Under the pieces are notes generated by a model. It saw nothing but the letters and a program-made list of their open reading frames with translations. It had not been told where the DNA came from and did not search any database. A program made the translations under genes and the position numbers. A DNA stretch of 64,000 nt from Pedobacter frigiditerrae (GTDB taxonomy: Bacteria > Bacteroidota > Bacteroidia > Sphingobacteriales > Sphingobacteriaceae), in NCBI RefSeq assembly GCF_004331645.1, contig NZ_SJSK01000003.1, positions 372,301 to 436,300 of the forward strand, written 5' to 3'. This document shows positions 34,626-43,300 of the stretch, in pieces (positions within the stretch are counted from its first letter, which is position 1; each line of letters opens with the position of its first letter).

Positions 34626-36218
34626 ATGAAAAGGTTTTCACAACTCATCCAAGAATTAGAACTCAGCAATAAAACCAATGATAAAATTGCTGCATTAGTT
34701 TTGTATTTTACAGAAGCTGATGACAGAGATAAACCTTATGTTATCGCTATGTTTACTGGTAAAAGGCCAAAACGACCAGTTAATGCTGCATTAATTAAAC
34801 AATGGGCAATTGAATTAAGTGGAATTCCTGAATGGTTATTTTCTGAAAGTTACAGTAGCGTGGGCGATTTAAGTGAAACCATTGCTTTGGTTCTTCCGAC
34901 AGCAGAAAATACAGTTGAAAAACCTTTACACCAATGGATTAACGAACTTGCACAATTACAAGGCGAAACTGACGAGGTTAAAAAAGAATACATTTTAGAT
35001 GCTTGGAATAGCCTAAATACACAAGAACGTTTCATTTTCAACAAGTTAATATCTGGAAATTTCAGAATTGGGGTTTCTAATAAAATGTTAGTTAACGCTA
35101 TTGCCAAACATAGTGAAGAAGAGAGTAGCAAAATAATGCATAGCATTATGGGCAAATGGTTGCCAAATGAAATCACCTATCAAGAACTTATTGCTGGTGT
35201 ATATGTGGATACCGACAATAGTTGGCCCTACCCTTTTTGTTTGGCTTATGCTTTAGAAGCTGAACCAGTAAATTTGGGAGAAACCAGTGCTTGGCAAGCT
35301 GAATGGAAATGGGATGGTATTCGTGGACAAATTGTAAAACGGAATGGGGAATTATTTATTTGGTCACGAGGTGAAGAACTGGTAACAAATCAATTTCCTG
35401 AACTACATTTTTTAAAAGACGAATTACCAGACGGAACAGTTTTAGATGGAGAAATACTTTCGGTTAAAGACGGCAAAGTACAATCATTTAGCACTTTGCA
35501 ACAAAGGTTAAATCGCAAAACGATAAATAAATCTCAACTAAACGATGCACCAATCGGCTTCTTTACTTATGATGTTTTAGAGTTTGAAAGTAATGATATT
35601 CGACAAGAACCCTTATCAAAACGCAGGAAAATCTTAGTTGATATCATAGGTAATTTAACAACAAAAGATATCGCCTTACTATCTCCAGTAATTGAATTTG
35701 ACAGTTGGGAAAAACTGGCCGAGCTAAGAGAAACTTCAAGAGAATTAAACAGTGAAGGCATTATGCTTAAAAAGCTAGATTCTATTTTCCATACTGGTCG
35801 TAAACGTGGCGATTGGTGGAAATGGAAAATAAATCCTTATACAGTTGATACTGTTATGATTTATGCTCAAAAAGGAAGCGGACGCAGAGCTAATTTTTAT
35901 ACCGATTATACCTTCGCAGTGAGAGATGGCGAACAATTAATCACCATAGCTAAAGCCTATTCTGGTTTAACAGATAAAGAAATAAAAGAGGTTAATTCGT
36001 TTGTAAACAAAAACGCAATAGAAAAATTTGGTCCGGTTAGAACGGTAAAACCAGAATTAGTATTTGAGATTGCTTTTGAAGGTATTGCCGAAAGTAAACG
36101 ACATAAAGCTGGTTTAGCATTGCGTTTTCCTCGTATCGCCCGATGGCGAAAAGATAAAAAAGCCGATGAAATTAATACTTTAGATGACCTCAAACAGTTA
36201 TTGTATTCTACATTATGA
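34626..36218 (+). CDS. ATP-dependent DNA ligase (Lhr-cluster type)
   Basis: About 530 residues from the MKRFSQLIQELE start; the earlier start at 34581 would translate the repeat array. Seals DNA nicks with ATP. The adenylation motif is EWKWDGIRGQI (Lys228 in this numbering), preceded by an N-terminal alpha-helical domain with YILDAWNSLNTQERFIFNKL and followed by LDGEIL (motif III-like), SEGIMLKK (motif IV) and WWKWKINP (motif V). An OB-fold finishes the protein. It overlaps the helicase start by four bases (ATGA), which indicates tight coupling. Such ligases are best known from mycobacterial LigB-like and bacterial Lhr operons. Confidence 0.93.
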   Translation: MKRFSQLIQELELSNKTNDKIAALVLYFTEADDRDKPYVIAMFTGKRPKRPVNAALIKQWAIELSGIPEWLFSESYSSVGDLSETIALVLPTAENTVEKPLHQWINELAQLQGETDEVKKEYILDAWNSLNTQERFIFNKLISGNFRIGVSNKMLVNAIAKHSEEESSKIMHSIMGKWLPNEITYQELIAGVYVDTDNSWPYPFCLAYALEAEPVNLGETSAWQAEWKWDGIRGQIVKRNGELFIWSRGEELVTNQFPELHFLKDELPDGTVLDGEILSVKDGKVQSFSTLQQRLNRKTINKSQLNDAPIGFFTYDVLEFESNDIRQEPLSKRRKILVDIIGNLTTKDIALLSPVIEFDSWEKLAELRETSRELNSEGIMLKKLDSIFHTGRKRGDWWKWKINPYTVDTVMIYAQKGSGRRANFYTDYTFAVRDGEQLITIAKAYSGLTDKEIKEVNSFVNKNAIEKFGPVRTVKPELVFEIAFEGIAESKRHKAGLALRFPRIARWRKDKKADEINTLDDLKQLLYSTL

Positions 36219-38692
36219 GTTTAGCTAAAACAAAAGGTTATCAGCAAGTTCTCGATTGGCTTAAGAAAGACGATAAAAAACCTTTTAAGTTTCAAGAAGA
36301 AGCTTGGAGTTATTACGCCAAAGGTTATAGCGGTTTGGTTAACGCTCCTACTGGTTTCGGTAAAACATTTTCGTTGTTTTTAGCCGTTGTAATTGAAGGG
36401 ATTAACTTGTCGGAAGTAAAGGATAAGAAAAGGGCCAAGGACCGCTTACAGCTCATCTGGATTACACCTTTACGTTCTCTAGCCAAAGATATTGCAAGAG
36501 CGATGCGAGAGGTTTTAGCAGAACTTGAATTAGACTGGCACGTTGGGGTAAGAAATGGAGATACCTCACAAGCAGAGAAGCTGCAACAGAAAAAATCAAT
36601 GCCCGAGGTATTGCTCATCACTCCAGAAAGCTTACACCTTTTATTGGCTCAAAAAGGTTCATCAACTTTGTTTGAGAGCTTAAAATGTATTGTAGCTGAT
36701 GAATGGCACGAACTTTTAGGAAGTAAACGTGGCGTTTTGGTAGAGTTAGCCATTTCGAGAATTAAAGGTTTACAAAAGGCAAATAAAAAGCAGCATTTAA
36801 GAGTTTGGGGAATTTCTGCAACCATAGGCAATATTGAGGAAGCCTTAGATGTAATTGAGCCTGATACAACAGCTAAAAGAACCATCATTAAAGCAAAGCT
36901 GAATAAAAAAATCATCATCAAATCTATTTTACCAGATGATATTGAAACTTTGCCTTGGGCGGGACATTTGGGCTTAAAATTAGCATACAAACTCTTGCCA
37001 ATTATAGAAAAGAGCAAAACCACCTTAATCTTTATCAATACTCGTGGCCAGTCTGAAATGTGGTACCAGTATTTACTGAATATTGAGCCCGAACTAGCTG
37101 GGAGAATTGCAATTCATCACGGCTCTATAGATTTTGAGTTAAGAAACTGGATTGAAGATGCTTTACACACTGGTTTATTAAAAGCAGTTCTTGCCACCTC
37201 ATCATTAGATTTAGGTGTAGATTTTAAGCCCGTAGACACCGTTGTTCAAGTGGGTTCGCCAAAAGGCGTTGCTAGATTTTTGCAAAGAGCTGGTCGTTCG
37301 AGTCACTCACCTGGTGAAACTTCAAAAATTTACTTCTTGCCTACTCACGCTTTAGAATTGGTCGAAGCAGCCGCGATTAAAGAAGCTGCAAAAGAAAACA
37401 ATATAGAAAGCAGAGAGCCTGTAATTATGGTTTTCGATACGCTTATTCAATATTTGGTAACACTTGCCATTGGCGATGGATTTGAGGATAAAATCATTTA
37501 TGATGAAGTAAAAAACACCCACGCTTTTAAGATGCTTTTACCTGAAGAATGGAGTTGGATGATGCAATTTATCACCTCTGGTGGAGATAGCTTAACTGCT
37601 TATCAAGAGTTTAAAAAAGTTTCAAAAGATGAAGAAGATGGACTTTGGAAGGTAAAAAGCAGGCAAATTGCAATGCGTCACCGATTACACATTGGCACCA
37701 TTGTAAGTGATGCAATGCTGAAAGTTAAATTTCTCTCTGGTGGCTACATCGGAATGGTAGAAGAATATTTTGTTTCTAAACTCAAAGCTGGCGATAGCTT
37801 TACCTTGGCAGGAAGAATTTTAGAGTTTGTGCATATTAAAGATATGACTGTTATTGTTCGCAAAAGCAAACAGAAAAAAGCAATGTCGCCAAGTTGGTTA
37901 GGTGGCAGATTGCCATTGTCTTCAAGTTTAGGAACCGTTTTAAGAAAAAAATACAATGAAGTATTAAATAAAACCCATCAAGAAGAAGAATTAGATGTGG
38001 TTTATCCTTTGTTTTTAGTGCAACAAGAACGTTCACACGTACCAAGAAATGATGAATTATTAATCGAAATGATAAACAATAAAGAAGGTTTCCACCTCTT
38101 TGCCTATCCTTTTGAAGGAAGATTGGTTCATGAGATTTTAGCGGCTTTAGTTGCTTATCGATTGAGTAAATTGGTACCGATAACTTTCTCTTTAGCGATG
38201 AATGATTATGGCTTTGAGTTATTGAGCGATATTGAAATCCCGATGGATGATGCTATTGCTTACGAGGTTTTCTCCCCTGAAAATCTAACAGAAGACATTT
38301 CCTTAAGTATCAATTCTACAGAAATGGCTCGTAGAAAATTTAGAGATATTGCCTGCATTTCTGGCTTGGTTTTTCAAGGTTATCCTGGCAAGTATGTAGC
38401 GAATAAACATTTGCAATCTTCTGCAGGATTGTTTTTTAATGTTTTTAGCGATTTCGACAAAAACAATTTGTTATTGCGACAAGCTTATGACGAGGTTTTC
38501 TATCAGCAATTGGAAGAACCAAGATTAGCGGCAGCTTTACATCGCATTCAGCAAAGTACTATTGTAATTACACATCCAAAAAGATTTACGCCATTATCAT
38601 TCCCGATTAAAGTTGATAGTTTACGTGCCAATATGAGTTCAGAGGAATTGGAACACAGAATTGAGCATATGAAAGTTGAAGTTTTTAAATAA
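36215..38692 (+). CDS. Ligase-associated DEXH-box helicase (Lhr-Core type)
   Basis: 825 residues. Superfamily 2 helicase with Walker A NAPTGFGKT (43-51), ITPLRSLAKD (Ia), ITPESLH (Ib-like), Walker B VADEWHELLGSKRG (a DEWH box rather than DEAD/DEAH), SATIGN (motif III), TLIFINTRGQSE (IV), ATSSLDLGVDF (V) and LQRAGRSSHSPGE (VI). The C-terminal winged-helix and DUF1998-like tail match the core of Lhr, a 3'-5' helicase unwinding RNA-DNA hybrids in mycobacteria. It lies in the exonuclease-ligase-helicase-PdeM cluster, thought to repair DNA. Confidence 0.93.
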   Translation: MSLAKTKGYQQVLDWLKKDDKKPFKFQEEAWSYYAKGYSGLVNAPTGFGKTFSLFLAVVIEGINLSEVKDKKRAKDRLQLIWITPLRSLAKDIARAMREVLAELELDWHVGVRNGDTSQAEKLQQKKSMPEVLLITPESLHLLLAQKGSSTLFESLKCIVADEWHELLGSKRGVLVELAISRIKGLQKANKKQHLRVWGISATIGNIEEALDVIEPDTTAKRTIIKAKLNKKIIIKSILPDDIETLPWAGHLGLKLAYKLLPIIEKSKTTLIFINTRGQSEMWYQYLLNIEPELAGRIAIHHGSIDFELRNWIEDALHTGLLKAVLATSSLDLGVDFKPVDTVVQVGSPKGVARFLQRAGRSSHSPGETSKIYFLPTHALELVEAAAIKEAAKENNIESREPVIMVFDTLIQYLVTLAIGDGFEDKIIYDEVKNTHAFKMLLPEEWSWMMQFITSGGDSLTAYQEFKKVSKDEEDGLWKVKSRQIAMRHRLHIGTIVSDAMLKVKFLSGGYIGMVEEYFVSKLKAGDSFTLAGRILEFVHIKDMTVIVRKSKQKKAMSPSWLGGRLPLSSSLGTVLRKKYNEVLNKTHQEEELDVVYPLFLVQQERSHVPRNDELLIEMINNKEGFHLFAYPFEGRLVHEILAALVAYRLSKLVPITFSLAMNDYGFELLSDIEIPMDDAIAYEVFSPENLTEDISLSINSTEMARRKFRDIACISGLVFQGYPGKYVANKHLQSSAGLFFNVFSDFDKNNLLLRQAYDEVFYQQLEEPRLAAALHRIQQSTIVITHPKRFTPLSFPIKVDSLRANMSSEELEHRIEHMKVEVFK

Positions 38693-38697
38693 TAAAA

Positions 38698-38743
38698 AGC
38701 TTTGACAATTTTCTATCAAATTGCAAAGAAAGTTGTCAAAGCT
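38698..38743. terminator. 11-bp inverted repeat between the Lhr helicase and pdeM genes
   Basis: AGCTTTGACAA (38698-38708) pairs with TTGTCAAAGCT (38733-38743) around a 24-nt loop. It begins 6 nt after the helicase stop. No T tract follows, so it may be a processing or weak termination site and not a classical terminator. Confidence 0.5.
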
Positions 38744-38818
38744 GATATCAAATGTTTAAAAGTTGTTAAAGTATAAAAGTCATAATCACTTAACTTTGTT
38801 TAATCAAACGATAAATGC

Positions 38819-38844
38819 TTCGACAAGCCCAGCATGACAATACT
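38819..38844. repeat. Half copy of the TTCGACAAGC REP-like element
   Basis: TTCGACAAGCCCAGCATGAC and the next bases match the right arm of the palindrome at 1311-1360, including a trailing AATACT. It lies directly before the pdeM start. Confidence 0.7.
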
Positions 38845-38850
38845 GAATAG

Positions 38851-39489
38851 ATGACGATAACGATTAGAGACGAAGAGCTGATTTTAGCTAAAGAAAGAGC
38901 CATTTTTTTACCAAACGAACAACTATTAGCCATAAGCGACTTACATCTAGGTAAAGCAGCCCATTTCCGCAAAGCTGGTTTGCAAGTTCCATCTACACTT
39001 GCACAGAGTGATTTAAACAGATTAAGCAACCTTTTAAGCCAATATCAACCAGAAACATTATTGATTAATGGAGATATGTTTCATCATGATTTGAATACAG
39101 ATATCGATGAATTTGAACGTTGGAAAGAGCAATATTCTAATTTGAAGTTTGTTCTGGTAAAAGGAAACCACGATAAATTGCATGAAAAACAATACGAGAA
39201 TTTGGGAATTGAAATTCACGAACCCAGCTATTGCACACCGAACTTCTGTTTTATACACGATGCCGTAAAATGTACAGAAGAAAACCTTTATCCAATCAGT
39301 GGTCACATTCACCCCGGAGTTTCTGTTTACGGAAAGGCAAAACAAAGCTTAAAATTTCCTTGCTTTTATTTTGGTAATGATTATGCGGTAATACCTGCTT
39401 TTAGCGCGTTTACAGGTTTAAGTTTGATTAAACCAAGAGCGAATGAGCAGGTTTATGCTGTTACGCCAACTAAGGTTGTTAAGGTTTAA
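38851..39489 (+). CDS. pdeM: Ligase-associated phosphoesterase PdeM
   Basis: 212 residues. Calcineurin-type metallophosphoesterase with [17 protein letters not shown] (two-metal site Asp and His), [15 protein letters not shown] and [10 protein letters not shown]. It is the fourth member of the ligase-associated DNA repair set. The gap of 158 bp from the helicase holds a hairpin and a repeat half-element, looser spacing than in the other three genes. The stop overlaps the trxA stop by TTAA. Confidence 0.88.
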   Translation: MTITIRDEELILAKERAIFLPNEQLLAISDLHLGKAAHFRKAGLQVPSTLAQSDLNRLSNLLSQYQPETLLINGDMFHHDLNTDIDEFERWKEQYSNLKFVLVKGNHDKLHEKQYENLGIEIHEPSYCTPNFCFIHDAVKCTEENLYPISGHIHPGVSVYGKAKQSLKFPCFYFGNDYAVIPAFSAFTGLSLIKPRANEQVYAVTPTKVVKV

Positions 39490-39782
39490 CTATTACTCTC
39501 AATCACATTTTTAAGCTGAGCAGCTAGAATAGCACCACTTTGTCGCCAGATTTGTTTGCCATTTTTGAATAAAATAAATGTAGGCACACCTTGCACATTA
39601 TAGGCAGCAGCAGCATTTCTATTTTTATCTACATCAACCTTAATGATGGATGCTTTATCCCCTATCTCACTTTTAACTTGGTCTAAAATTGGCGCCATCA
39701 TTTTACAAGGTCCGCACCATTCAGCGAAAAAATCTACTAAAACTGGCTTGTTGCCATTTATTAATTCTGAAAACTTAGACAT
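39486..39782 (-). CDS. trxA: Thioredoxin
   Basis: 98 residues, a minimal single-domain thioredoxin. The active site is [16 protein letters not shown] (WCGPC near 21-25), with the cis-Pro loop [14 protein letters not shown]. Cytoplasmic, as no signal peptide is present. It should be reduced by thioredoxin reductase and donate electrons to ribonucleotide reductase and peroxidases. It may be one of several in the genome. It converges on pdeM. Confidence 0.93.
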   Translation of the reverse strand: MSKFSELINGNKPVLVDFFAEWCGPCKMMAPILDQVKSEIGDKASIIKVDVDKNRNAAAAYNVQGVPTFILFKNGKQIWRQSGAILAAQLKNVIESNS

Positions 39783-40104
39783 AATATTTAGTTTTTATTT
39801 ACAACAATCTAATTGCTTGTTAGTTTTTTGAAGCGCAATGCTTGTGCAATAATTAATCGAAATCCTGCTTTACGCTGTATTCCCGATTAAAAATCAGGAG
39901 ATGCCGCTTCCATCCGGCTATTTAACTTAGGCTGTTGCAAGTAAACCCCAACTAATAGCATAAACCTGCGTATGATAAACCCGATTGCAATGAAAATACT
40001 TTTGTTACGCTGAGCGAAGTCGAAGCGCAAAAGTATTGAAATGTAAAGCGGGACTTACCTTGAAATGAAAATCTGAACTTGCTTTTCTAAAAATTAATCA
40101 ATTC
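39783..40104. repeat. Gap with a nested inverted repeat
   Basis: No gene found in 322 bp. The clearest feature is ATACTTTTG (39996-40004) paired with CAAAAGTAT (40028-40036) around GTTACGCTGAGCGAAGTCG. This core resembles the TTGTCACGTTGAGC arm at 1311-1333, so it is probably a diverged REP-like copy. Outer CCCG/CGGG blocks extend the symmetry weakly. Confidence 0.6.
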
Positions 40105-40716
40105 TCATGCAGCAACTTCTTTAGCTAAACCCACCATCCAATCGTTAAACATTTGTTGCTCAATTTTAATGATTTCATTTGCGTGTTTTTCCCAATCAGC
40201 AGAAAACTCTCTTAGTTGGTTTAACATTTCTTCTAAGTGACCTTCTTCCTCTAAAATGATAGATTTTACAGTAACTCGACTTTCTTTGGCGGTTAAAATA
40301 TCTTGATAAATCGGATACAATTCATCTGCTCTAACTTCAATTGCATAAGTAACAAAAAGATAAGCAGCAAATTTTAAATCGTAGCCAGATAAGTTAAAAT
40401 GATTTTTTAAGTATCTGCAAACCAAAACATCTAAAGTATTTAAGTAATATTTAGTATGACTTGGAGCCAATAATTCGGCATTGCTATAAGTCTTGCAAAC
40501 AGTTTCATCAAGTTTTGCTAATTGCTTTTTCAAATAATAAGCGTGACGATGTTCTTCGGCAGCGTGCTTTAAAATAAGTAGCGTTACTTCTTCTTTATGT
40601 TCAGAAGCGGATATCTTTTTTGCACCTGCATTTTCCATATATGACAATGTATTTAACCATTTGGAATGCAGTAAATTATCATTTACAATATTTTCTAAAA
40701 TCGAAGTTAATTGCAT
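40105..40716 (-). CDS. Ferritin-like di-iron protein linked to bioA
   Basis: 203 residues, all helical in look, and no exact family that I can name. Carboxylate and His residues have ferritin-like spacing: Glu28, Glu55-x-x-His58 (in HAAEEHRHAYY), then Glu127 (in YAIEVRADELYP) and Glu157-x-x-His160 (in ILEEEGHLEEM). This is the classic two E...ExxH halves of a di-iron four-helix bundle. It starts 1 nt after the bioA stop and is the last gene of the operon. A di-iron oxygenase or oxidase acting with biotin synthesis is an attractive inference, but a peroxide-handling or storage role is equally possible. Confidence 0.65.
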   Translation of the reverse strand: MQLTSILENIVNDNLLHSKWLNTLSYMENAGAKKISASEHKEEVTLLILKHAAEEHRHAYYLKKQLAKLDETVCKTYSNAELLAPSHTKYYLNTLDVLVCRYLKNHFNLSGYDLKFAAYLFVTYAIEVRADELYPIYQDILTAKESRVTVKSIILEEEGHLEEMLNQLREFSADWEKHANEIIKIEQQMFNDWMVGLAKEVAA

Positions 40717-40717
40717 A

Positions 40718-41986
40718 TTATATTTCGTCTAAAGCTTGTTGAATTGAGTTGTAAATGTACGCCAAATCAACGTTAGAAATGACATACGGAGGTAAGATAT
40801 AAATGATGTTACCTAATGGGCGGAGGATAATTCCTTTTCCTAAAAAGTAATTATAAAGTCTGTCTCTTAGTCCGCTAAGATATGAAGTATCACTTCCTGT
40901 TTCCCATTCAATGGCAATGATAGTTCCAGTTTGCCTAATGGTTCTAACTTTTGGATGGTCTTCTATTTGTTTATAAAAGATTTTATGTTGTGCTTCTACC
41001 CTTTTGATATTTGTCAAAGTTTCTTTAGCCAGTAAAATATCTAAACTTGCTAACGACGCTGCACAAGCAATAGGATTTGCTGTAAATGAATGTCCGTGAT
41101 ACAAGGTTTTCAATTTATCATCACTTAAAAAAGCTTCGAAAATCTTTTCGTTGCAACTGGTCACACCCATTGACATCGTTCCGCCTGTTAACCCTTTACT
41201 TAAGCAAAATATATCTGGATGATGTTTTAGTTGCTCACAAGCGAAATACGTACCTGTGCGACCAAAACCTGTCATTACTTCATCTGCAATTGTTAAAACT
41301 TCGTTTTCTTTGCAACTTTTTAAAAGTTCATCAAGGTATTTTGCTTCATACATTAGCATTCCGCCTGCACCTAAAATTAAAGGTTCGAAGATAAAACAGC
41401 ATAATTCGGAAGAGTGACCTGAGACGTGAGATGTGAGATTTGAGATATTCGTTTCGTTAGGCAAATCGATAAACTCCACATCAAATAACAAATCATTAAA
41501 TGGATTGGTAAAAATACTCCTACCACTTACGGACATTGCTCCAAAAGTATCTCCGTGATAAGCATCTTTAAATGCCAAAACCTTCTTTTTTTGCGTATTT
41601 CCTTTGTTATTCCAATACTGCAAGCACATCTTCAAAGCAACTTCGACAGCCGTTGAACCGTTATCGCTATAGAAAATTTTATCTTGCTTACCTGGCAATA
41701 AGGGCAATAAGCGCTCTGCCAAAAGAACTGCAGGTTCATGAGTAAAGCCAGCAAAAATTACGTGTTCTAGTTCTTTTAACTGTGCAGAAACCTTCTCTGC
41801 AATGTATGGGTGAGCGTGACCATGAATAGTTACCCACCAAGAAGAAACAGCATCAATGTACTTATTTCCATTTTCATCATAAAGATAAACGCCTTCTCCT
41901 CTAACAATTGGAATAGGGTTTTGCGCATCTTTCATTTGTGTATATGGATGCCAGATTACTTTTTTATCTCTTTCTATTAAACTCAT
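40718..41986 (-). CDS. bioA: Adenosylmethionine-8-amino-7-oxononanoate aminotransferase
   Basis: 422 residues. PLP enzyme that moves an amino group from SAM to KAPA, giving DAPA in biotin synthesis. Motifs are HPYTQMKDA near the start, DNGSTAVEVALK (108-119), AYHGDTFGAMS, the ADEV aspartate (235) and the PLP lysine in LSKGLTGG (Lys264). Residues about 180-193 are an in-frame translation of a 7-bp repeat array that interrupts the region before FIFEPLILGAGGM. The start ATG overlaps the CPBP stop (ATGA). bioB lies apart at 18.4 kb. Confidence 0.94.
   Translation of the reverse strand: MSLIERDKKVIWHPYTQMKDAQNPIPIVRGEGVYLYDENGNKYIDAVSSWWVTIHGHAHPYIAEKVSAQLKELEHVIFAGFTHEPAVLLAERLLPLLPGKQDKIFYSDNGSTAVEVALKMCLQYWNNKGNTQKKKVLAFKDAYHGDTFGAMSVSGRSIFTNPFNDLLFDVEFIDLPNETNISNLTSHVSGHSSELCCFIFEPLILGAGGMLMYEAKYLDELLKSCKENEVLTIADEVMTGFGRTGTYFACEQLKHHPDIFCLSKGLTGGTMSMGVTSCNEKIFEAFLSDDKLKTLYHGHSFTANPIACAASLASLDILLAKETLTNIKRVEAQHKIFYKQIEDHPKVRTIRQTGTIIAIEWETGSDTSYLSGLRDRLYNYFLGKGIILRPLGNIIYILPPYVISNVDLAYIYNSIQQALDEI
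41414..41448 (-). repeat. Heptamer array inside bioA
   Basis: On the + strand the units are GTGACCT, GAGACGT, GAGATGT, GAGATTT and GAGATAT, five 7-bp repeats. They are translated from the minus strand as a Ser/His/Asn-rich loop (about 180-192). The same words form the intergenic arrays at 16034, 34592 and 50101. Confidence 0.82.
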
Positions 41987-42861
41987 ATTGTCATTTCTTC
42001 TTCCAATTCTTCTTCTAATAATAGCTCTTGAACAGGTTCAATTTTGTATTTGAATATCAAGAATAAGATTAAAATCATCAATATGGCAGTACAAAAAACA
42101 GAACCTTCAATTCCAAATGTTCCTCCAGATAAATATGTTTGTCCCACTGGTTTTGCAATTAATATTCCTGAAGATTTTCCGCCACTAACTTGATAGCCTA
42201 AAATAGTTCCTTGTGTAAAGTTCCAGCCGAAATGTATGCCTATTGCCCAACTTATATTCCATTTTTGCATGGTAAATATCGAAAACAAAATTCCTGCTAA
42301 AGTTATATTTAACATTGCTAACCAAGTAAATCCATCGTTACCGAGATGTGCCAACCCAAATAAAACACTACTTAAGAAAATAGCTAATGCTGCGTGATAT
42401 CGCTCTGCGAAAACAAGCAATGGAAATGTTCTAAACAATAACTCTTCAAAAACAGCAACCAGAACAAAGAATATCAAATAGCCTAAAATTTCAATTATCT
42501 TGATATTCCCAGCACTAAAAATAACATTACCATTTAGCATTGTAAAACCAGCACAAATTAAAATCAAAAATAATCCAATTAAACTTCCTTTTAAAAATCC
42601 TGAAACTGAATTTTCTGGAATTACAAAAACATCGTAAAAACTATATTTCTTTAGGAGCTGGAAGACCATTAATAATGCTCCAATTACAGCTAAACATAAA
42701 CACAATTCAACAATTAAATCTGCTAAAAGAGGGCTTTCAATCTGCTGAATAAAATTGAATTGGAATAAAATTGTTGTTGGCAAAAAACAGAACAGAAATA
42801 AAACCACAAATAAAAGCAGCTTCAAAACAGGTATTGTATAATATAATATCCGTTCCCCCAT
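41983..42861 (-). CDS. CPBP family intramembrane glutamic endopeptidase
   Basis: 292 residues with about eight membrane segments. The active-site motifs are FEELLFRTFPL (Glu139, Glu140, Arg144), FGLAHLGNDG (His172) and GIHFGWNFTQG (His210, Asn214), as in CAAX-prenyl protease and bacteriocin-processing (Abi) proteins. These act inside the inner membrane on peptides that are rarely known. The C terminus is a run of Glu. It overlaps the bioA start and begins 1 nt after the NUDIX gene. Confidence 0.88.
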   Translation of the reverse strand: MGERILYYTIPVLKLLLFVVLFLFCFLPTTILFQFNFIQQIESPLLADLIVELCLCLAVIGALLMVFQLLKKYSFYDVFVIPENSVSGFLKGSLIGLFLILICAGFTMLNGNVIFSAGNIKIIEILGYLIFFVLVAVFEELLFRTFPLLVFAERYHAALAIFLSSVLFGLAHLGNDGFTWLAMLNITLAGILFSIFTMQKWNISWAIGIHFGWNFTQGTILGYQVSGGKSSGILIAKPVGQTYLSGGTFGIEGSVFCTAILMILILFLIFKYKIEPVQELLLEEELEEEMTI

Positions 42862-42862
42862 T

Positions 42863-43300
42863 TTAAAAAACGTCTTTCTTTAAAAGATTTGCAACTGCTT
42901 TATCTGTTTTAAAAGTTACATCATCTTCAGATAAATCTTTAAGATTAATCCATCTAAAAGATTGGAAAACTCCTTCGTCAAAATCAAAGACTTTTGTTTT
43001 GAAGTTTAATTGCAGGGGATGAATCTCCTTAACCAAATAATAAACACTAATTACTTGGCTATCGTTAAAAGAAGATTTTTCGTAAAAATCAGTTGTATAA
43101 AAATGACCAGTAACCTCAACTTCTACATTACACTCTTCCATAAACTCACGTTTCAAAGCTTCAATTAAACCTTCGCCAAGTTCTAATCCTCCACCAGGAA
43201 ATTTCGAAAAATATTGGTCATATTCGTATTCATCGCTTATTAAAACTTCGTTTTTAGAACTGATAAGCAATCCATAAACTCTTACATTAAAGTAACTCAT
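42863..43300 (-). CDS. NUDIX hydrolase
   Basis: 145 residues. The Nudix box GGGLELGEGLIEALKREFME with the following EC (36-57) keeps the catalytic REFMEE (51-56). These enzymes hydrolyse nucleoside diphosphates linked to another group. The substrate is not predictable. Its start overlaps the CDF transporter stop (ATGA), and the CPBP gene starts 1 nt after its stop. Confidence 0.88.
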   Translation of the reverse strand: MSYFNVRVYGLLISSKNEVLISDEYEYDQYFSKFPGGGLELGEGLIEALKREFMEECNVEVEVTGHFYTTDFYEKSSFNDSQVISVYYLVKEIHPLQLNFKTKVFDFDEGVFQSFRWINLKDLSEDDVTFKTDKAVANLLKKDVF

